Below, piece after piece: positions 15,744 to 24,129 of a stretch of 24,584 nucleotides of DNA. The notes below the pieces were generated by a model. The model was not told the origin of the DNA. It did no database searches and saw nothing but the letters and a program-made list of their open reading frames with translations. The stretch spans positions 1 through 24,584 of the forward strand of contig JAXHUA010000082.1 of assembly GCA_034189695.1 (NCBI GenBank). The letters run 5' to 3'. The position numbers were made by a program, and so were the translations under genes. The number at the start of each line of letters is the position of its first letter. Position 1 is the first letter of the stretch. This DNA is from JAXHUA01 sp034189695. GTDB taxonomy: Bacteria > Chloroflexota > Dehalococcoidia > E44-bin15.

Positions 15744-17009
15744 CTAGCTGTAGTCCTCTCTCTCCACCACTGTGGCAATGCCACATCCACCACCGCCGCA
15801 AAGGGTCTCCATCCCCCAACGCAGATTGTTGCGCACCATCCAGTGCACCATCTCCACGAAATACAGCACGCCACAACAGCCAATCGGATGGCCAATGGCG
15901 ATCGCTCCGCCGGTGGGGTTGACCCTCGGATCGTCGAAGGCCACGTCGAATTCCTTGCAGAAGGCCATCACCGGTGAGGCAAAGGCCTCGTTCGCCTCCC
16001 ACACCTGCACGTCATCCATGGTGAGCTCGGCGCGAGCTAGCGCTTTCTTCATCGCTGGAATGGGAGCGAGAAGCTGAATCTTGGGTTCACCGCCGGCCAC
16101 GGCCATGGACCGTATAGTGACCATCGGCTCGAGCCCGAGTTCCCTGGCTTTCTCCTTTGACATCAGCATACAAGCTGCGGCGCCGTCCACAATGCCGGAG
16201 GAACTGCCGGCCGTCACCTTCCCTCCCTCCTCGGCCTTCCTGAACCTCGGTTCGAGCCTCTGCATTCTCTCCCAGGCGGCTTCAGTATTGTCGACCGCCT
16301 CGGCCCGTGGCGTTTCGTCCTTGTCCACAACTGTAGGCGGTTCGCCCTTCACCTTCACCGTAGCCGGTACGATCTTCTTACTGTACCAATCCTCCTCCCT
16401 CATAGCCTTCACCGCCTTCTGGTGGCTCCAGAGGCCGAACCGGTCCATGTCCTCACGCGAGAACCCGTACCTCTGCGCCACCGCCTCAGCCGAAAGGCCC
16501 ATGCTGAGAATCTCAGCCCCCCCTCGTCTCACCACATCAGGGTGGAAGGAAACCGGCAGTCCGGCCTTCATCGCCGCCTGCACCTGAGAGCCCATGGCGT
16601 AATGGCTCATGCTCTCCACACCACAGGCGATGAAGATGTCACCGCAGCCGGTCATGACCGCCTGCGCCTGCGAGTTGATCGCCTGAAGTCCGCCGTTACA
16701 GTAGCGGTCAATGGTCCACCCACAGACTTCGTCGGGCAGCCCCGAGGCAAAAACGGCGAACCTGCCTATGTTGCCTCCCTGCTCTCCTATCTGCATCGAG
16801 CACCCGCATGCCACATCCTCGATCCACACCGGGTCGAAGTCCGGGCACTTCGCTTTGATGCGTTCCATGAGTCCCTGCACCACCTGACCTACAAGGACCT
16901 GCGCCGACACGTTCATATAGGCTCCGCCCTTGTCCATGCCCTTCCACCCCGATTTCCCGGTCGGGATGCGAACCGCGTCCACGACAACGGCCTCTCTCAT
17001 TGCTTTCAC
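15744..17009 (-). CDS. Thiolase (acetyl-CoA acetyltransferase family)
   Basis: Thiolases cleave 3-oxoacyl-CoA with CoA or run the reverse condensation. The 421-residue protein has the nucleophile Cys in DRYCNGGLQA (C104), the NEAFA motif (340-344), the GGAIAIGHP His (H374) and the C-terminal Cys of LCGGGGCG (C404), so the full catalytic set is present. The residue two after C104 is Gly rather than the usual Ser. GTG at 17009 is supported by AAGGAGG seven bases upstream; an ATG three codons in is the alternative. It faces the EEP gene and is divergent from the winged-helix gene. With the dehydrogenase and CoA-transferases it fits beta-oxidation-type degradation. Confidence 0.93.
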   Translation of the reverse strand: MKAMREAVVVDAVRIPTGKSGWKGMDKGGAYMNVSAQVLVGQVVQGLMERIKAKCPDFDPVWIEDVACGCSMQIGEQGGNIGRFAVFASGLPDEVCGWTIDRYCNGGLQAINSQAQAVMTGCGDIFIACGVESMSHYAMGSQVQAAMKAGLPVSFHPDVVRRGGAEILSMGLSAEAVAQRYGFSREDMDRFGLWSHQKAVKAMREEDWYSKKIVPATVKVKGEPPTVVDKDETPRAEAVDNTEAAWERMQRLEPRFRKAEEGGKVTAGSSSGIVDGAAACMLMSKEKARELGLEPMVTIRSMAVAGGEPKIQLLAPIPAMKKALARAELTMDDVQVWEANEAFASPVMAFCKEFDVAFDDPRVNPTGGAIAIGHPIGCCGVLYFVEMVHWMVRNNLRWGMETLCGGGGCGIATVVEREDYS

Positions 17010-17105
17010 CGTTCTGCCTCCTTAGCACGTGAATCGTTGTGACCTTGACCGCCTGCCTCGAGCCATCGCAGCCCACTGTTCCACTTCAGAGACCCCGTTG
17101 CGATT

Positions 17106-17134
17106 TTGACACCAGCCAGCCGCCATTGTACCAT
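17106..17134 (+). promoter_or_regulatory. Near-consensus promoter of the winged-helix gene
   Basis: TTGACA (17106-17111), a 17-bp spacer and TACCAT (17129-17134) lie about 135 bases before the proposed start at 17268. The -10 overlaps a minus-strand extended -10 for the thiolase. Confidence 0.6.
17125..17133 (-). promoter_or_regulatory. Extended -10 of the thiolase promoter
   Basis: On the minus strand TGG-TACAAT reads from 17133 to 17125, about 115 bases before the thiolase start. It overlaps the plus-strand -10, so the two divergent genes may compete for polymerase. Confidence 0.45.
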
Positions 17135-17267
17135 TGCGCACACCGACTGGGAACGGAGACTCTGTGGCGACCGCCGGCTGAGGCGTACTCAACTGCGTCG
17201 AGCACTGATGCCCGGCCTTCGCCAAACCGCGAATGACAGCGCACGTTTGCGAAAGGTCAGCAATCCA

Positions 17268-17882
17268 ATGGTCACCGAGAATATCGAGAAGGCTCTCAAG
17301 GCTCTGTTCGGAGACGAGCCGACTCAGCAGTTGGCCAGGATTCTGTTGCACCTTTCGAGAACCGGCGTGGTCTCGTACGACGAGGCCAGGAGGACCGCGA
17401 ACGGTGACCCGGACGATGCTCTCATCTCAGCATTCGCGCTCAGGCTGCTTGTCCCCTTGCGGTCAGTGAAGGGCACGCTGGCGTGGGACGACGGCGTATT
17501 CCTGCTCAGACCCGGCGAGAGGTACAAGATGCCCAACGTCGTGAGATACCTGGTCGATGAGGCAGTCACTACCGGCGACTGGAACCCGCCAAAGGCCATC
17601 GGCCAAGTCCTCGGGGATATGGGAGAGCCGCAGTGGCGCCGCATGCCAGACATCGTGAATAGACTCGGGGAAGAAGCGTCAGCAAACATCATAGACGCGG
17701 ACACGGTGAGGCGAGTCTGCCGGGAGTCTGGTCTAGGAAAGCAAGTGGACTCGTTGATAGCGGCGCTCAAGGGAGCAGGCGTGATGAGTCCCAGACTCGG
17801 CGCTATGGGCGAAGTCCACAGGGCAGGGTCCCCTCTCTATGAGCTGAACCCATCCCTTTTCCCCACCCCACAGAAGTCATAA
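17268..17882 (+). CDS. Winged-helix-like protein of unknown function upstream of the type III-A CRISPR operon
   Basis: This is a soluble protein of 204 residues with no recognised family. The N-terminal part (TENIEKALKALFGDE, then LARILLHLSRTGVVSYDEA) looks like a helical winged-helix unit followed by a beta wing (LAWDDGVFLLRPGE). The C-terminal part (DADTVRRVCRESGLGKQVDSL, then AALKGAGVMSPR) looks like a second one. It may be a DNA- or RNA-binding regulator. ATG 17268 is chosen because AAAGG lies upstream and the translation before it looks non-coding; an upstream frame extends to 17106 but overlaps the promoter. It has its own TTGACA promoter and ends 137 bases before cas10. Control of the CRISPR operon is a guess from position only. 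Confidence 0.6.
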   Translation: MVTENIEKALKALFGDEPTQQLARILLHLSRTGVVSYDEARRTANGDPDDALISAFALRLLVPLRSVKGTLAWDDGVFLLRPGERYKMPNVVRYLVDEAVTTGDWNPPKAIGQVLGDMGEPQWRRMPDIVNRLGEEASANIIDADTVRRVCRESGLGKQVDSLIAALKGAGVMSPRLGAMGEVHRAGSPLYELNPSLFPTPQKS

Positions 17883-17945
17883 CGTCGAGACCCGCACCGT
17901 CGCCCAGGTGCTGCGGTGATACCCGGGGTCTCGACATGCGGCGAT

Positions 17946-17974
17946 TTGACATACACTCCAGCCCCTGGGATAAT
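17946..17974 (+). promoter_or_regulatory. Near-consensus sigma70 promoter of the CRISPR-Cas operon
   Basis: A perfect TTGACA (17946-17951), a 17-bp spacer and GATAAT (17969-17974) put the transcript start near 17981, about 40 bases before cas10. This is the best promoter in the window, and it rules out the upstream in-frame ATG at 17936 as the cas10 start. Confidence 0.75.
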
Positions 17975-18019
17975 TCGATTGCCCCTTCGGTCAGACCGTG
18001 TCTCCAAGGCGGAAACGAC

Positions 18020-20458
18020 ATGTCCCACGAAGAGACCCTCGTCCTCGCTGCCCTGCTCCACGACATAGGTGTGTTCTGGAAGCGAACGTCGCATCCTGTC
18101 GATGTCGGGGATGACTCACGAGAACATGCCCACCTTTCTGCCCGCTTCATCCGGGGATGTTTTGGCGAGGAGTGGGATGAGAGCGCTCGCCTGGCCTCGT
18201 CTCACCACGAGCCCCAGGACTGCTTGAGCAAGCTGCTGCAAGTGGCGGACCGCCTTTCTCTGAGCAAGGAGGAGCACCGAGCCGGCGCCCAGTCCGAAGC
18301 CACGCAACTCGCATCGCTGTTCACACACGTTGGAGATGGCGGTCTCCCGTGCCACTTCCCGCTGAGTCCCCTGGCAGCCGAGCGAGCCGTTATCTTTCCT
18401 GCACAGGGTCGAGACGAAGACCCAGCAGCATCGTATGCCTCGCTGTGGGATGCCTTTGTCAAGGAGGCAAGAGCCGTCTCGGGACTCCGTTGGACCGTAC
18501 CCACGGGGCTTATCGACACGCTCTGTCACCTGTTGCAGAAGTACACGTGGTGCGTGCCGGCTGACGTCGAAGGCGACGTACCTGACGTGTCTCTCTTTGA
18601 GCACCTGCGCAGCACCGCTGCGATCGCCCTGGGCATGTATCGTTCCGGTGTCACCGAGGAGTATGTCGACGCCCTGCTGAACCAGCCCACCGGCCGCGCG
18701 GCGCACGAACCCTGTTTGTCGCTGATAGCAGGTGATGTGTGCGGGGTGAAACGCTTCGTCTACACCCTCAGCGCCAGAGGCGATCCCGCGGGTCTGCACG
18801 GGCGGGCGTTCTATGTCGAACTGCTTACGGAAGCGGCAGCCCGCTGGATGCTGCGGCAGCTTGGCCTGTGTACGGCGAACCTGCTCTATTGCGGCGGAGG
18901 ACGCTTCTATATAATTGCCCAGACCATCGATGAGCAGACGCTGCTGTCGATGCGCCGTCAGATCTCCCAGGCGCTTTTTGGAGCACACCAGGGTCAACTC
19001 TACATAGCGGTGGCTTCCCACGCACTGGATGCCTGCCAGCTTGAGCGATTCCCCGAAGCGCTGACTGTCGTTGAGCAGCGGCTCGCACAGGCAAAGCAGC
19101 GATGGTTCAGCGAACTCTCGCCAGCAGAGCTTCACGAGACAGTCTTTGGAGTAAGAGGAGCGCATCCGGGAGGCGGCACCTGCGCCGTGTGCGGCGCTGC
19201 GGGCGCAATGCACACGCTCACTGACAAGGGCACAGTGTGTGACCTGTGCCATTCCATGAGTGAACTCGGAAGACGGCTGCTCGACGCCGGGTTCCTTCTG
19301 ATGGTACCCGCAGCGGGCGAACGGCCCCCTGCCCACCTCCGGGAATGGCAGCGCCTTTTCTACTTCGGCTTCGGTTATCTGGTAGACCTGTTTGGAGAAC
19401 CGCTTGAGGCCAATCTCGGCAAGGTCGACGCCGGAGCCATGCTATCTCGTCTCAACTCGGCGGACTTCGTTGGCCGTGACGTATTGCAGGCGACGCGGAC
19501 GAAGAAGAACCCGCCGTCGCTGGGGTTCCATTTTCTGGCCAAGTCGCCACCTCGAAGGCAAGGCGCCGACGATGAAACAGCCGGATTCGAGGATATGTCC
19601 CACGCTTCAGCGGGAGTCTCATCGATTGGCGTGCTATGTATGGATGTTGATAACGTCGCGTCGCTGCTCCAGCAGGGCCTCGGGGCCGACGCAAGCATAT
19701 CCCGGGTGTGTTCGGCAAGCCTGCTTCTGCGTCTTTTCTTCGAAGTGTGGCTGGCCAACCTCTGCACCGGCTCGAACCGGCCCGACGGCAAAGGACGAGC
19801 CACAATCCACTGCATCTATTGCGGCGGTGACGACGCTTTCGTCATCGGCAGCTGGAGCGATATTGTCGAGCTGGCCTGGAATGCCAGGAAGGACTTCGCC
19901 GAATTCACATGCCAGAACCCGTCCATCGGCCTCTCCGCGGGCAGCTCTATCTGCAGTCCGGGGTTCCCCGTCTTCCAGATGGCCAAGGAGGCATGGGAGT
20001 CCCTGGAATTCAACGCCAAGGGGATGCCGGGCAAGGATGCAGTCGACTACATGGGGCAGACCTTTCACTGGGCGGATTTCGAACGGGTGAGGGAGTGGCG
20101 CGACCTTCTTGCAGCGGCAGTCACAGAGTGCGAACGCGCCGGCGACCGCCGGACCCCTCGCACTCTGCTGGCGCTTCTGACAGAGTTATACCACGACCAT
20201 CGGCGGGAGCAGGACGTCCCTCCAGGTAGCCGTCTTTTCCACGGACCCACAGTGCACTACGGCCCGTGGATGTGGAAAGCCGCCTACCACCTGTCAGAGA
20301 TGGCCAGAGGATTGCCGGACCCGGCGCGGTCTACCTTCAGACGGATAAGGGAGATGCTCATGGATGCAGAGCGCTTGCCTGTCGAGCTGTGCCGCCTGGC
20401 GGTAGCAGCCCGCTGGGTGGAGATGCTGAGCGGCGGCGACAGAGGCAAACGGGCATAG
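18020..20458 (+). CDS. cas10: Type III-A CRISPR Cas10/Csm1: HD nuclease and cyclic-oligoadenylate synthase
   Basis: This is the large signature subunit of the Csm interference complex. The 812 residues contain an N-terminal HD domain with H14-D15, H36/H38, H62-H63 and D77, consistent with active ssDNA cleavage. A first palm carries GGGRF (292-296). A Cys4 zinc ribbon follows (C388, C391, C407, C410). The second palm has the metal motif MDVDN (541-545) and GGDD (602-605). An intact GGDD predicts synthesis of cyclic oligoadenylates on target-RNA binding. ATG 18020 is preceded by AAGGCGG at seven bases and a promoter at 17946-17974. The usual Lys after HDIG is Val here. It is the first gene of the csm operon. 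No cOA-responsive effector is visible nearby, so one should exist elsewhere. Confidence 0.95.
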   Translation: MSHEETLVLAALLHDIGVFWKRTSHPVDVGDDSREHAHLSARFIRGCFGEEWDESARLASSHHEPQDCLSKLLQVADRLSLSKEEHRAGAQSEATQLASLFTHVGDGGLPCHFPLSPLAAERAVIFPAQGRDEDPAASYASLWDAFVKEARAVSGLRWTVPTGLIDTLCHLLQKYTWCVPADVEGDVPDVSLFEHLRSTAAIALGMYRSGVTEEYVDALLNQPTGRAAHEPCLSLIAGDVCGVKRFVYTLSARGDPAGLHGRAFYVELLTEAAARWMLRQLGLCTANLLYCGGGRFYIIAQTIDEQTLLSMRRQISQALFGAHQGQLYIAVASHALDACQLERFPEALTVVEQRLAQAKQRWFSELSPAELHETVFGVRGAHPGGGTCAVCGAAGAMHTLTDKGTVCDLCHSMSELGRRLLDAGFLLMVPAAGERPPAHLREWQRLFYFGFGYLVDLFGEPLEANLGKVDAGAMLSRLNSADFVGRDVLQATRTKKNPPSLGFHFLAKSPPRRQGADDETAGFEDMSHASAGVSSIGVLCMDVDNVASLLQQGLGADASISRVCSASLLLRLFFEVWLANLCTGSNRPDGKGRATIHCIYCGGDDAFVIGSWSDIVELAWNARKDFAEFTCQNPSIGLSAGSSICSPGFPVFQMAKEAWESLEFNAKGMPGKDAVDYMGQTFHWADFERVREWRDLLAAAVTECERAGDRRTPRTLLALLTELYHDHRREQDVPPGSRLFHGPTVHYGPWMWKAAYHLSEMARGLPDPARSTFRRIREMLMDAERLPVELCRLAVAARWVEMLSGGDRGKRA

Positions 20459-20485
20459 AGTATACCATGTGCAGCGGACAAACGT

Positions 20486-20986
20486 ATGTCGACACGTGAA
20501 GAGCGCTCCAACGGCTTCTCAGCACAGGGAGTAACGCCGCCCGCCGAGAACCTGCGCCGGATTCTCATCGACGGCGATATCGAGGCGGTACTGGACTGTG
20601 CTCAGTCCATGGCTTCCGAGTTGATAGCACGCAACGCCGCCACGGATGACGTGAGAGTGCTGCTGGGCGCGATCCAGGGACTCGAGGTGTCCTGGCCGAC
20701 CGATCCGTCGGAGGCCAAGCGGGAACTGCGCCGCCTCAGAGCGTGGGCGGCCCACCTTTCGAGAACGGTTGTCGGCGAAGCGCGGGAACAGGAAGAGCAC
20801 CCCCTTGAGGAGTTGACCAGCGCATTGGGCAGAGGTATCGATATCCTGCTGGAGCAGTCGGACGGCGCGGCGTCGGCCTCAGAAACGAGGCTGGTGCGGA
20901 GCAGCCGGCGTGAGGCTTTTACGCGCCTGGTCAGCCTCTTCGAGGCCATCATGGCATACTATAGCTACGGCGACGCGGCACTGTAG
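20486..20986 (+). CDS. csm2: Type III-A CRISPR small subunit Csm2 (Cas11)
   Basis: Csm2 copies line the target-RNA channel of the Csm complex. The 166-residue protein is almost all helical and acidic. It ends in FTRLVSLFEAIMAYYSYG, the typical Csm2 C-terminal signature with Phe-Glu-Ala-Ile-x-Ala-Tyr. Its place between cas10 and csm3 and its size support the call. The N-terminal 20 residues look disordered. The ribosome site before ATG 20486 is weak, so a downstream start is possible. It begins 27 bases after cas10 and ends 9 bases before csm3. Confidence 0.85.
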   Translation: MSTREERSNGFSAQGVTPPAENLRRILIDGDIEAVLDCAQSMASELIARNAATDDVRVLLGAIQGLEVSWPTDPSEAKRELRRLRAWAAHLSRTVVGEAREQEEHPLEELTSALGRGIDILLEQSDGAASASETRLVRSSRREAFTRLVSLFEAIMAYYSYGDAAL

Positions 20987-20995
20987 GAGACGGCT

Positions 20996-21811
20996 ATGGC
21001 ACAGACCGACCAGGGCATACAGGCTCACGGGCGGGCGTTCATCACGGGGTCAATAGAGGCGGTGACCGGCATACATATCCGAGGGAGTCGCCTCGCGGGC
21101 GCCGTCGGCGGTCTGGATAGCGCCGTGACGCGAGATCCAGCGACCGGACGCCCCTATATTCCGGGTTCCTCGCTGAAGGGCAAACTGCGGTCGCTACTGG
21201 AAAGGCACTACAACAAGTCAATGCAATGGTCCACCGGTGGGGTGCGCCTCCACGTCTGCTACAAGTTCGACGACAGGGGCAGGAAGATGCCCGACAGGGA
21301 AGCTTACGCCAGGTGCGAGGTGTGCCCCATCTTCGGAACGCCGGCCGAGTTCGGCGTCATGCCCACGCGCCTCATAGTGCGCGACGTGCCTCTGAACGAG
21401 GCCAGCGCGCAGCGTCTCAGCAGGAGCAGGACTGGACTCCCATTCACTGAGGTCAAATGGGAAACGGCGCTCGACCGAGTCACGGCGACGGCCACCCCTC
21501 GTCCACTTGAACGTGTCCCGGCGGGAGCCGTCTTTGCCCCTATGGAGATGGTCTATACCGTGTATGAAGAGGCCGACCTGCACCGTCTGTCGCACGTGCT
21601 GGATTCGATGCATCTCTTGCAGGACGACTACCTGGGAGGTCAGGGCTCCCGTGGCAGCGGCAAGGTCGTCTTTCACGACTTGAGACTCGCAGTTCGCGCC
21701 CGCGACCGATACACCGAAGAGGATGTCTTCGACGAAGGGCTTGCGCTGGACGTATTGATCGAGAGAGAGAAGGAAGTAATCCTGTGGCTTCGCGAGAAGC
21801 TGCTCTCCTGA
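20996..21811 (+). CDS. csm3: Type III-A CRISPR backbone and RNase subunit Csm3 (Cas7)
   Basis: Csm3 forms the repeated backbone of the complex on crRNA and cuts target RNA at 6-nt intervals. The 271-residue RAMP protein has GGLDSAVTRDP, whose Asp (D41) matches the catalytic D33 of known Csm3. It also has the crRNA-gripping YIPGSSLKGKLRSLL (54-68), a CEVCPIFG segment with paired Cys, and the Gly-rich loop GGQGSRGSGKV. Target-RNA cleavage is therefore predicted to be active. GGAG lies six bases before ATG. It is followed nine bases later by csm4. Confidence 0.95.
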   Translation: MAQTDQGIQAHGRAFITGSIEAVTGIHIRGSRLAGAVGGLDSAVTRDPATGRPYIPGSSLKGKLRSLLERHYNKSMQWSTGGVRLHVCYKFDDRGRKMPDREAYARCEVCPIFGTPAEFGVMPTRLIVRDVPLNEASAQRLSRSRTGLPFTEVKWETALDRVTATATPRPLERVPAGAVFAPMEMVYTVYEEADLHRLSHVLDSMHLLQDDYLGGQGSRGSGKVVFHDLRLAVRARDRYTEEDVFDEGLALDVLIEREKEVILWLREKLLS

Positions 21812-21820
21812 GGTCCGCTG

Positions 21821-22858
21821 ATGAGTGAAACGTGGCTGTACAAACTGAGACCTCATTCACCCTTCCACTTCGGCGCGAGCGGCCTGGGAGCCGAGTCCAC
21901 GGACGAGGTATTCCATTCCGATTCGCTCTTCGCAGCCCTGGTTACAGCCGTCAGGATGTGGTACGGAGAGAATGTCCTGGATGACCTGCTCTCCCGATTC
22001 GATCAAGGACCGCCCTTCCGACTGACGTCGCTCTTTCCCTACGCCGGCGGTGTACTCCTGTTTCCCAACCCGCTGCCTGACTCATCGTACGAGCCACCAT
22101 GCACAGAGGCAGACCGCCGTTCGGCGAAGAAGACACGCTTCGTCTCCCAGGGCATCCTCCAGGCAACGCTTCAAGGCGACCGAATCGACCCGCGCCCAGG
22201 TTCCCGGAACACGTGTCAGGCCGGAAGAGTCTGGCTCACCGAGACCGAACGCCAGACCCTGCCCTTCGATGAGCAGATACCCACAATCTGGCACCGCCAC
22301 GTGGTGCCCAGAGCAAGCGTTGACCGTGTCGTTCTCGCGACCAGTGCCCGCTATGTCGAACTGCTCAGCTTCCGCCGCGGGTGTGGTCTGTTCTTTCTGC
22401 TCGACTTCGAGGATGACGCTACGAGAGAGCTCCTAGAGAGCGCACTCCAATTCCTTTCCGACGCTGGTCTGGGCGGCCAGAGAAGCGCCGGGTGCGGCAA
22501 GTTCTCCGTGGAGAGCGCCAGCCTATTCGACCCTTTCTGGGGCAAACAGGGGGATCTGCTGATGACCCTCTCTCTCTACCACCCAACGCGCGAGGAATTG
22601 GAGGCTGGCGCCCTGGGCGAAGGAGCCCGCTACCGGCTTGTTCCGAGGTCCGGCTGGGCCGGTTCCCCGGAACGGCAGGGACAGCGGTGGAAGTCATCAG
22701 TCTTCCTCGAGGAAGGGTCAGTCATCCGGGCGGTGGGGGCGAGGAGCTACGGCGACCTTGTGGATGTCACTCCTCAGGCGGAGCCTGAAAAGCACCCAGT
22801 GTATCGATACGGCTTCGCTTATCCCATAGGAATCCGGACGGCGGGAGCAGTCCAGTGA
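21821..22858 (+). CDS. csm4: Type III-A CRISPR subunit Csm4 (Cas5)
   Basis: Csm4 caps the crRNA 5' tag and contacts Cas10. The 345 residues open with LYKLRPHSPFHFGASG and FHSDSLFAALVTAV, typical of the Cas5/Csm4 RAMP start, and carry the Gly-rich loop GLGGQRSAGCGKF (216-228). The central region (about 75-130) is less conserved. The last bases overlap csm5 as GTGA (22855-22858), so the two are likely coupled in translation. The ribosome site (AGGTCC) is modest. Confidence 0.9.
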   Translation: MSETWLYKLRPHSPFHFGASGLGAESTDEVFHSDSLFAALVTAVRMWYGENVLDDLLSRFDQGPPFRLTSLFPYAGGVLLFPNPLPDSSYEPPCTEADRRSAKKTRFVSQGILQATLQGDRIDPRPGSRNTCQAGRVWLTETERQTLPFDEQIPTIWHRHVVPRASVDRVVLATSARYVELLSFRRGCGLFFLLDFEDDATRELLESALQFLSDAGLGGQRSAGCGKFSVESASLFDPFWGKQGDLLMTLSLYHPTREELEAGALGEGARYRLVPRSGWAGSPERQGQRWKSSVFLEEGSVIRAVGARSYGDLVDVTPQAEPEKHPVYRYGFAYPIGIRTAGAVQ

Positions 22859-23958
22859 GTGCGGAACTCCACACCGACTACCGGCTGACAATTGAAACGC
22901 TCTCTCCGGTCCACATCGGCTCGGGTGCACGCCCATTGCTGCGTGACTATGACTTCCTCGTAGAGAGGAACCGCGCGATAGTGCTGGATGTCAACCGGTT
23001 GCTCGCCCAGCTCAGCGATGAGGGTCTTGACCAGGCGGCGGAAGACCCCAGGCTCGACCGCATGCTCCCGGCAGAGGGCGTCGAGGGGTGGAAGGCATAT
23101 GAACTCGATATCGCCTCAGGGGACCCACAGCGCATACGCCAGCACACTAAGGATGCATCGCTCGGGTTCTACATCCCGGGGAGTGCCGTAAAGGGCGCAC
23201 TGCGCACCGCTTTCACCTGGTACGCACATCATGGAGCGCTGACGTTGGGCGGGCTTGGTGAACGGAACAACCCGGGAAAGGCGGGTGATTCTGTCGAGGC
23301 GGCACTGCTGGACCACGACCCCCGTAATCTCCAACGCGACCTCCTGCGAGCGCTTCGAGTGACCGACGCCTATCCACAGGGTGAAGTGAGGGCACGGGCC
23401 GTGGCGGTGGACGTTTTCTCACTGCATGGCCAACCGCCTTCGCTGCGCCCGAAGGGCCAGCCAACGTACGTCGAGGCCATCCCGCGGGGCGTTGTTCTCG
23501 AAGCCACGTTGACGCTCGACAGGTACGTTCTCAGGCCCGAGAGGCGGGTGCGCGGTCTCCATCACTCTCGAAAGCGGCACTTCTTCGACCAGATGGTGGA
23601 CCGCTGCCGCGAGTTCATCGGCGTGTTGATCAATCTCGACCTCGACTTCTACGGCGATTGCGGTATCTGGAAGCTCCAGGCGTTCTACGAGACCCTGGTG
23701 AAACGGCAGGCTTCGCTCCAGCCCGGCGAGTTCCTGATGCCTATCGGCTGGGGCACCGGTATGTTGAGCAAGACCATAGCCACCAAACTGACATCCGGTG
23801 AGCTGAGCACGATAGCCGAGACGTATGACCTGGAGCGGTGGCAGAGCCCCGTCTTTCCCGGTATCTTCCCCAAGACAAGGCGACTTGTCGGTGATACCCT
23901 TGCCAGGGAGTCGCTAGGGTGGGTCAAGATGCGAATGGAAGGCCTCGGCGTCGGTTGA
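22855..23958 (+). CDS. csm5: Type III-A CRISPR subunit Csm5
   Basis: Csm5 sits at the 3' end of the crRNA in the Csm complex and helps its maturation. The 367 residues have the opening TIETLSPVHIGSG, YIPGSAVKGALRTAF (106-120) and the late GWGTGMLSKT (298-307), all hallmark Csm5 motifs. It starts at GTG within the csm4 stop. The protein is of normal length and intact. About 160 bases separate it from cas6. Confidence 0.93.
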   Translation: MSAELHTDYRLTIETLSPVHIGSGARPLLRDYDFLVERNRAIVLDVNRLLAQLSDEGLDQAAEDPRLDRMLPAEGVEGWKAYELDIASGDPQRIRQHTKDASLGFYIPGSAVKGALRTAFTWYAHHGALTLGGLGERNNPGKAGDSVEAALLDHDPRNLQRDLLRALRVTDAYPQGEVRARAVAVDVFSLHGQPPSLRPKGQPTYVEAIPRGVVLEATLTLDRYVLRPERRVRGLHHSRKRHFFDQMVDRCREFIGVLINLDLDFYGDCGIWKLQAFYETLVKRQASLQPGEFLMPIGWGTGMLSKTIATKLTSGELSTIAETYDLERWQSPVFPGIFPKTRRLVGDTLARESLGWVKMRMEGLGVG

Positions 23959-23961
23959 GAG

Positions 23962-24129
23962 GTGACCGGTGGGCTATGCCACATTCGCCATGGCGCATGT
24001 GAAGGCGGCTTCGTCCCGCCTCCCGACAGGCGGCGGATGGTGGCGATACAGGCACGCCGGCGCGCCGAGCGCGTGCGGACAACCCGCGGGTCGTTGATAC
24101 TGTTCGGTGACGAGCGCACATGTTATTGA
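23962..24129 (+). CDS. Possible small Arg-rich protein, 55 aa, between csm5 and cas6
   Basis: A GTG-started frame fills the csm5-cas6 gap and overlaps the cas6 start by 10 bases. The product has an Arg-rich middle (ARRRAERVRTTRG) and ends LFGDERTCY. The start lies three bases after the csm5 stop with GAGAGG partly overlapping it. No family is recognised. The same stretch also holds a GC-rich hairpin (CCGCCT 24016-24021 with AGGCGG 24028-24033), so the gap may instead be non-coding. Confidence 0.2.
   Translation: MTGGLCHIRHGACEGGFVPPPDRRRMVAIQARRRAERVRTTRGSLILFGDERTCY

Noticed and set aside
16422..17042. 206-codon plus-strand frame
   Set aside because: It is antisense to the thiolase; the thiolase has all catalytic motifs and this frame has none.
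17936..18019. In-frame upstream ATG as an alternative cas10 start
   Set aside because: It would begin before and within the TTGACA/GATAAT promoter. ATG 18020 has a good ribosome site and starts directly at the HD domain.
17883..18019. CRISPR array or leader near the cas genes
   Set aside because: I found no regularly spaced direct repeats here or elsewhere in the window.
18116..19336. 406-codon open frame on the minus strand
   Set aside because: It lies wholly antisense to cas10, has no recognisable domain and no good start. High GC makes long shadow frames common.
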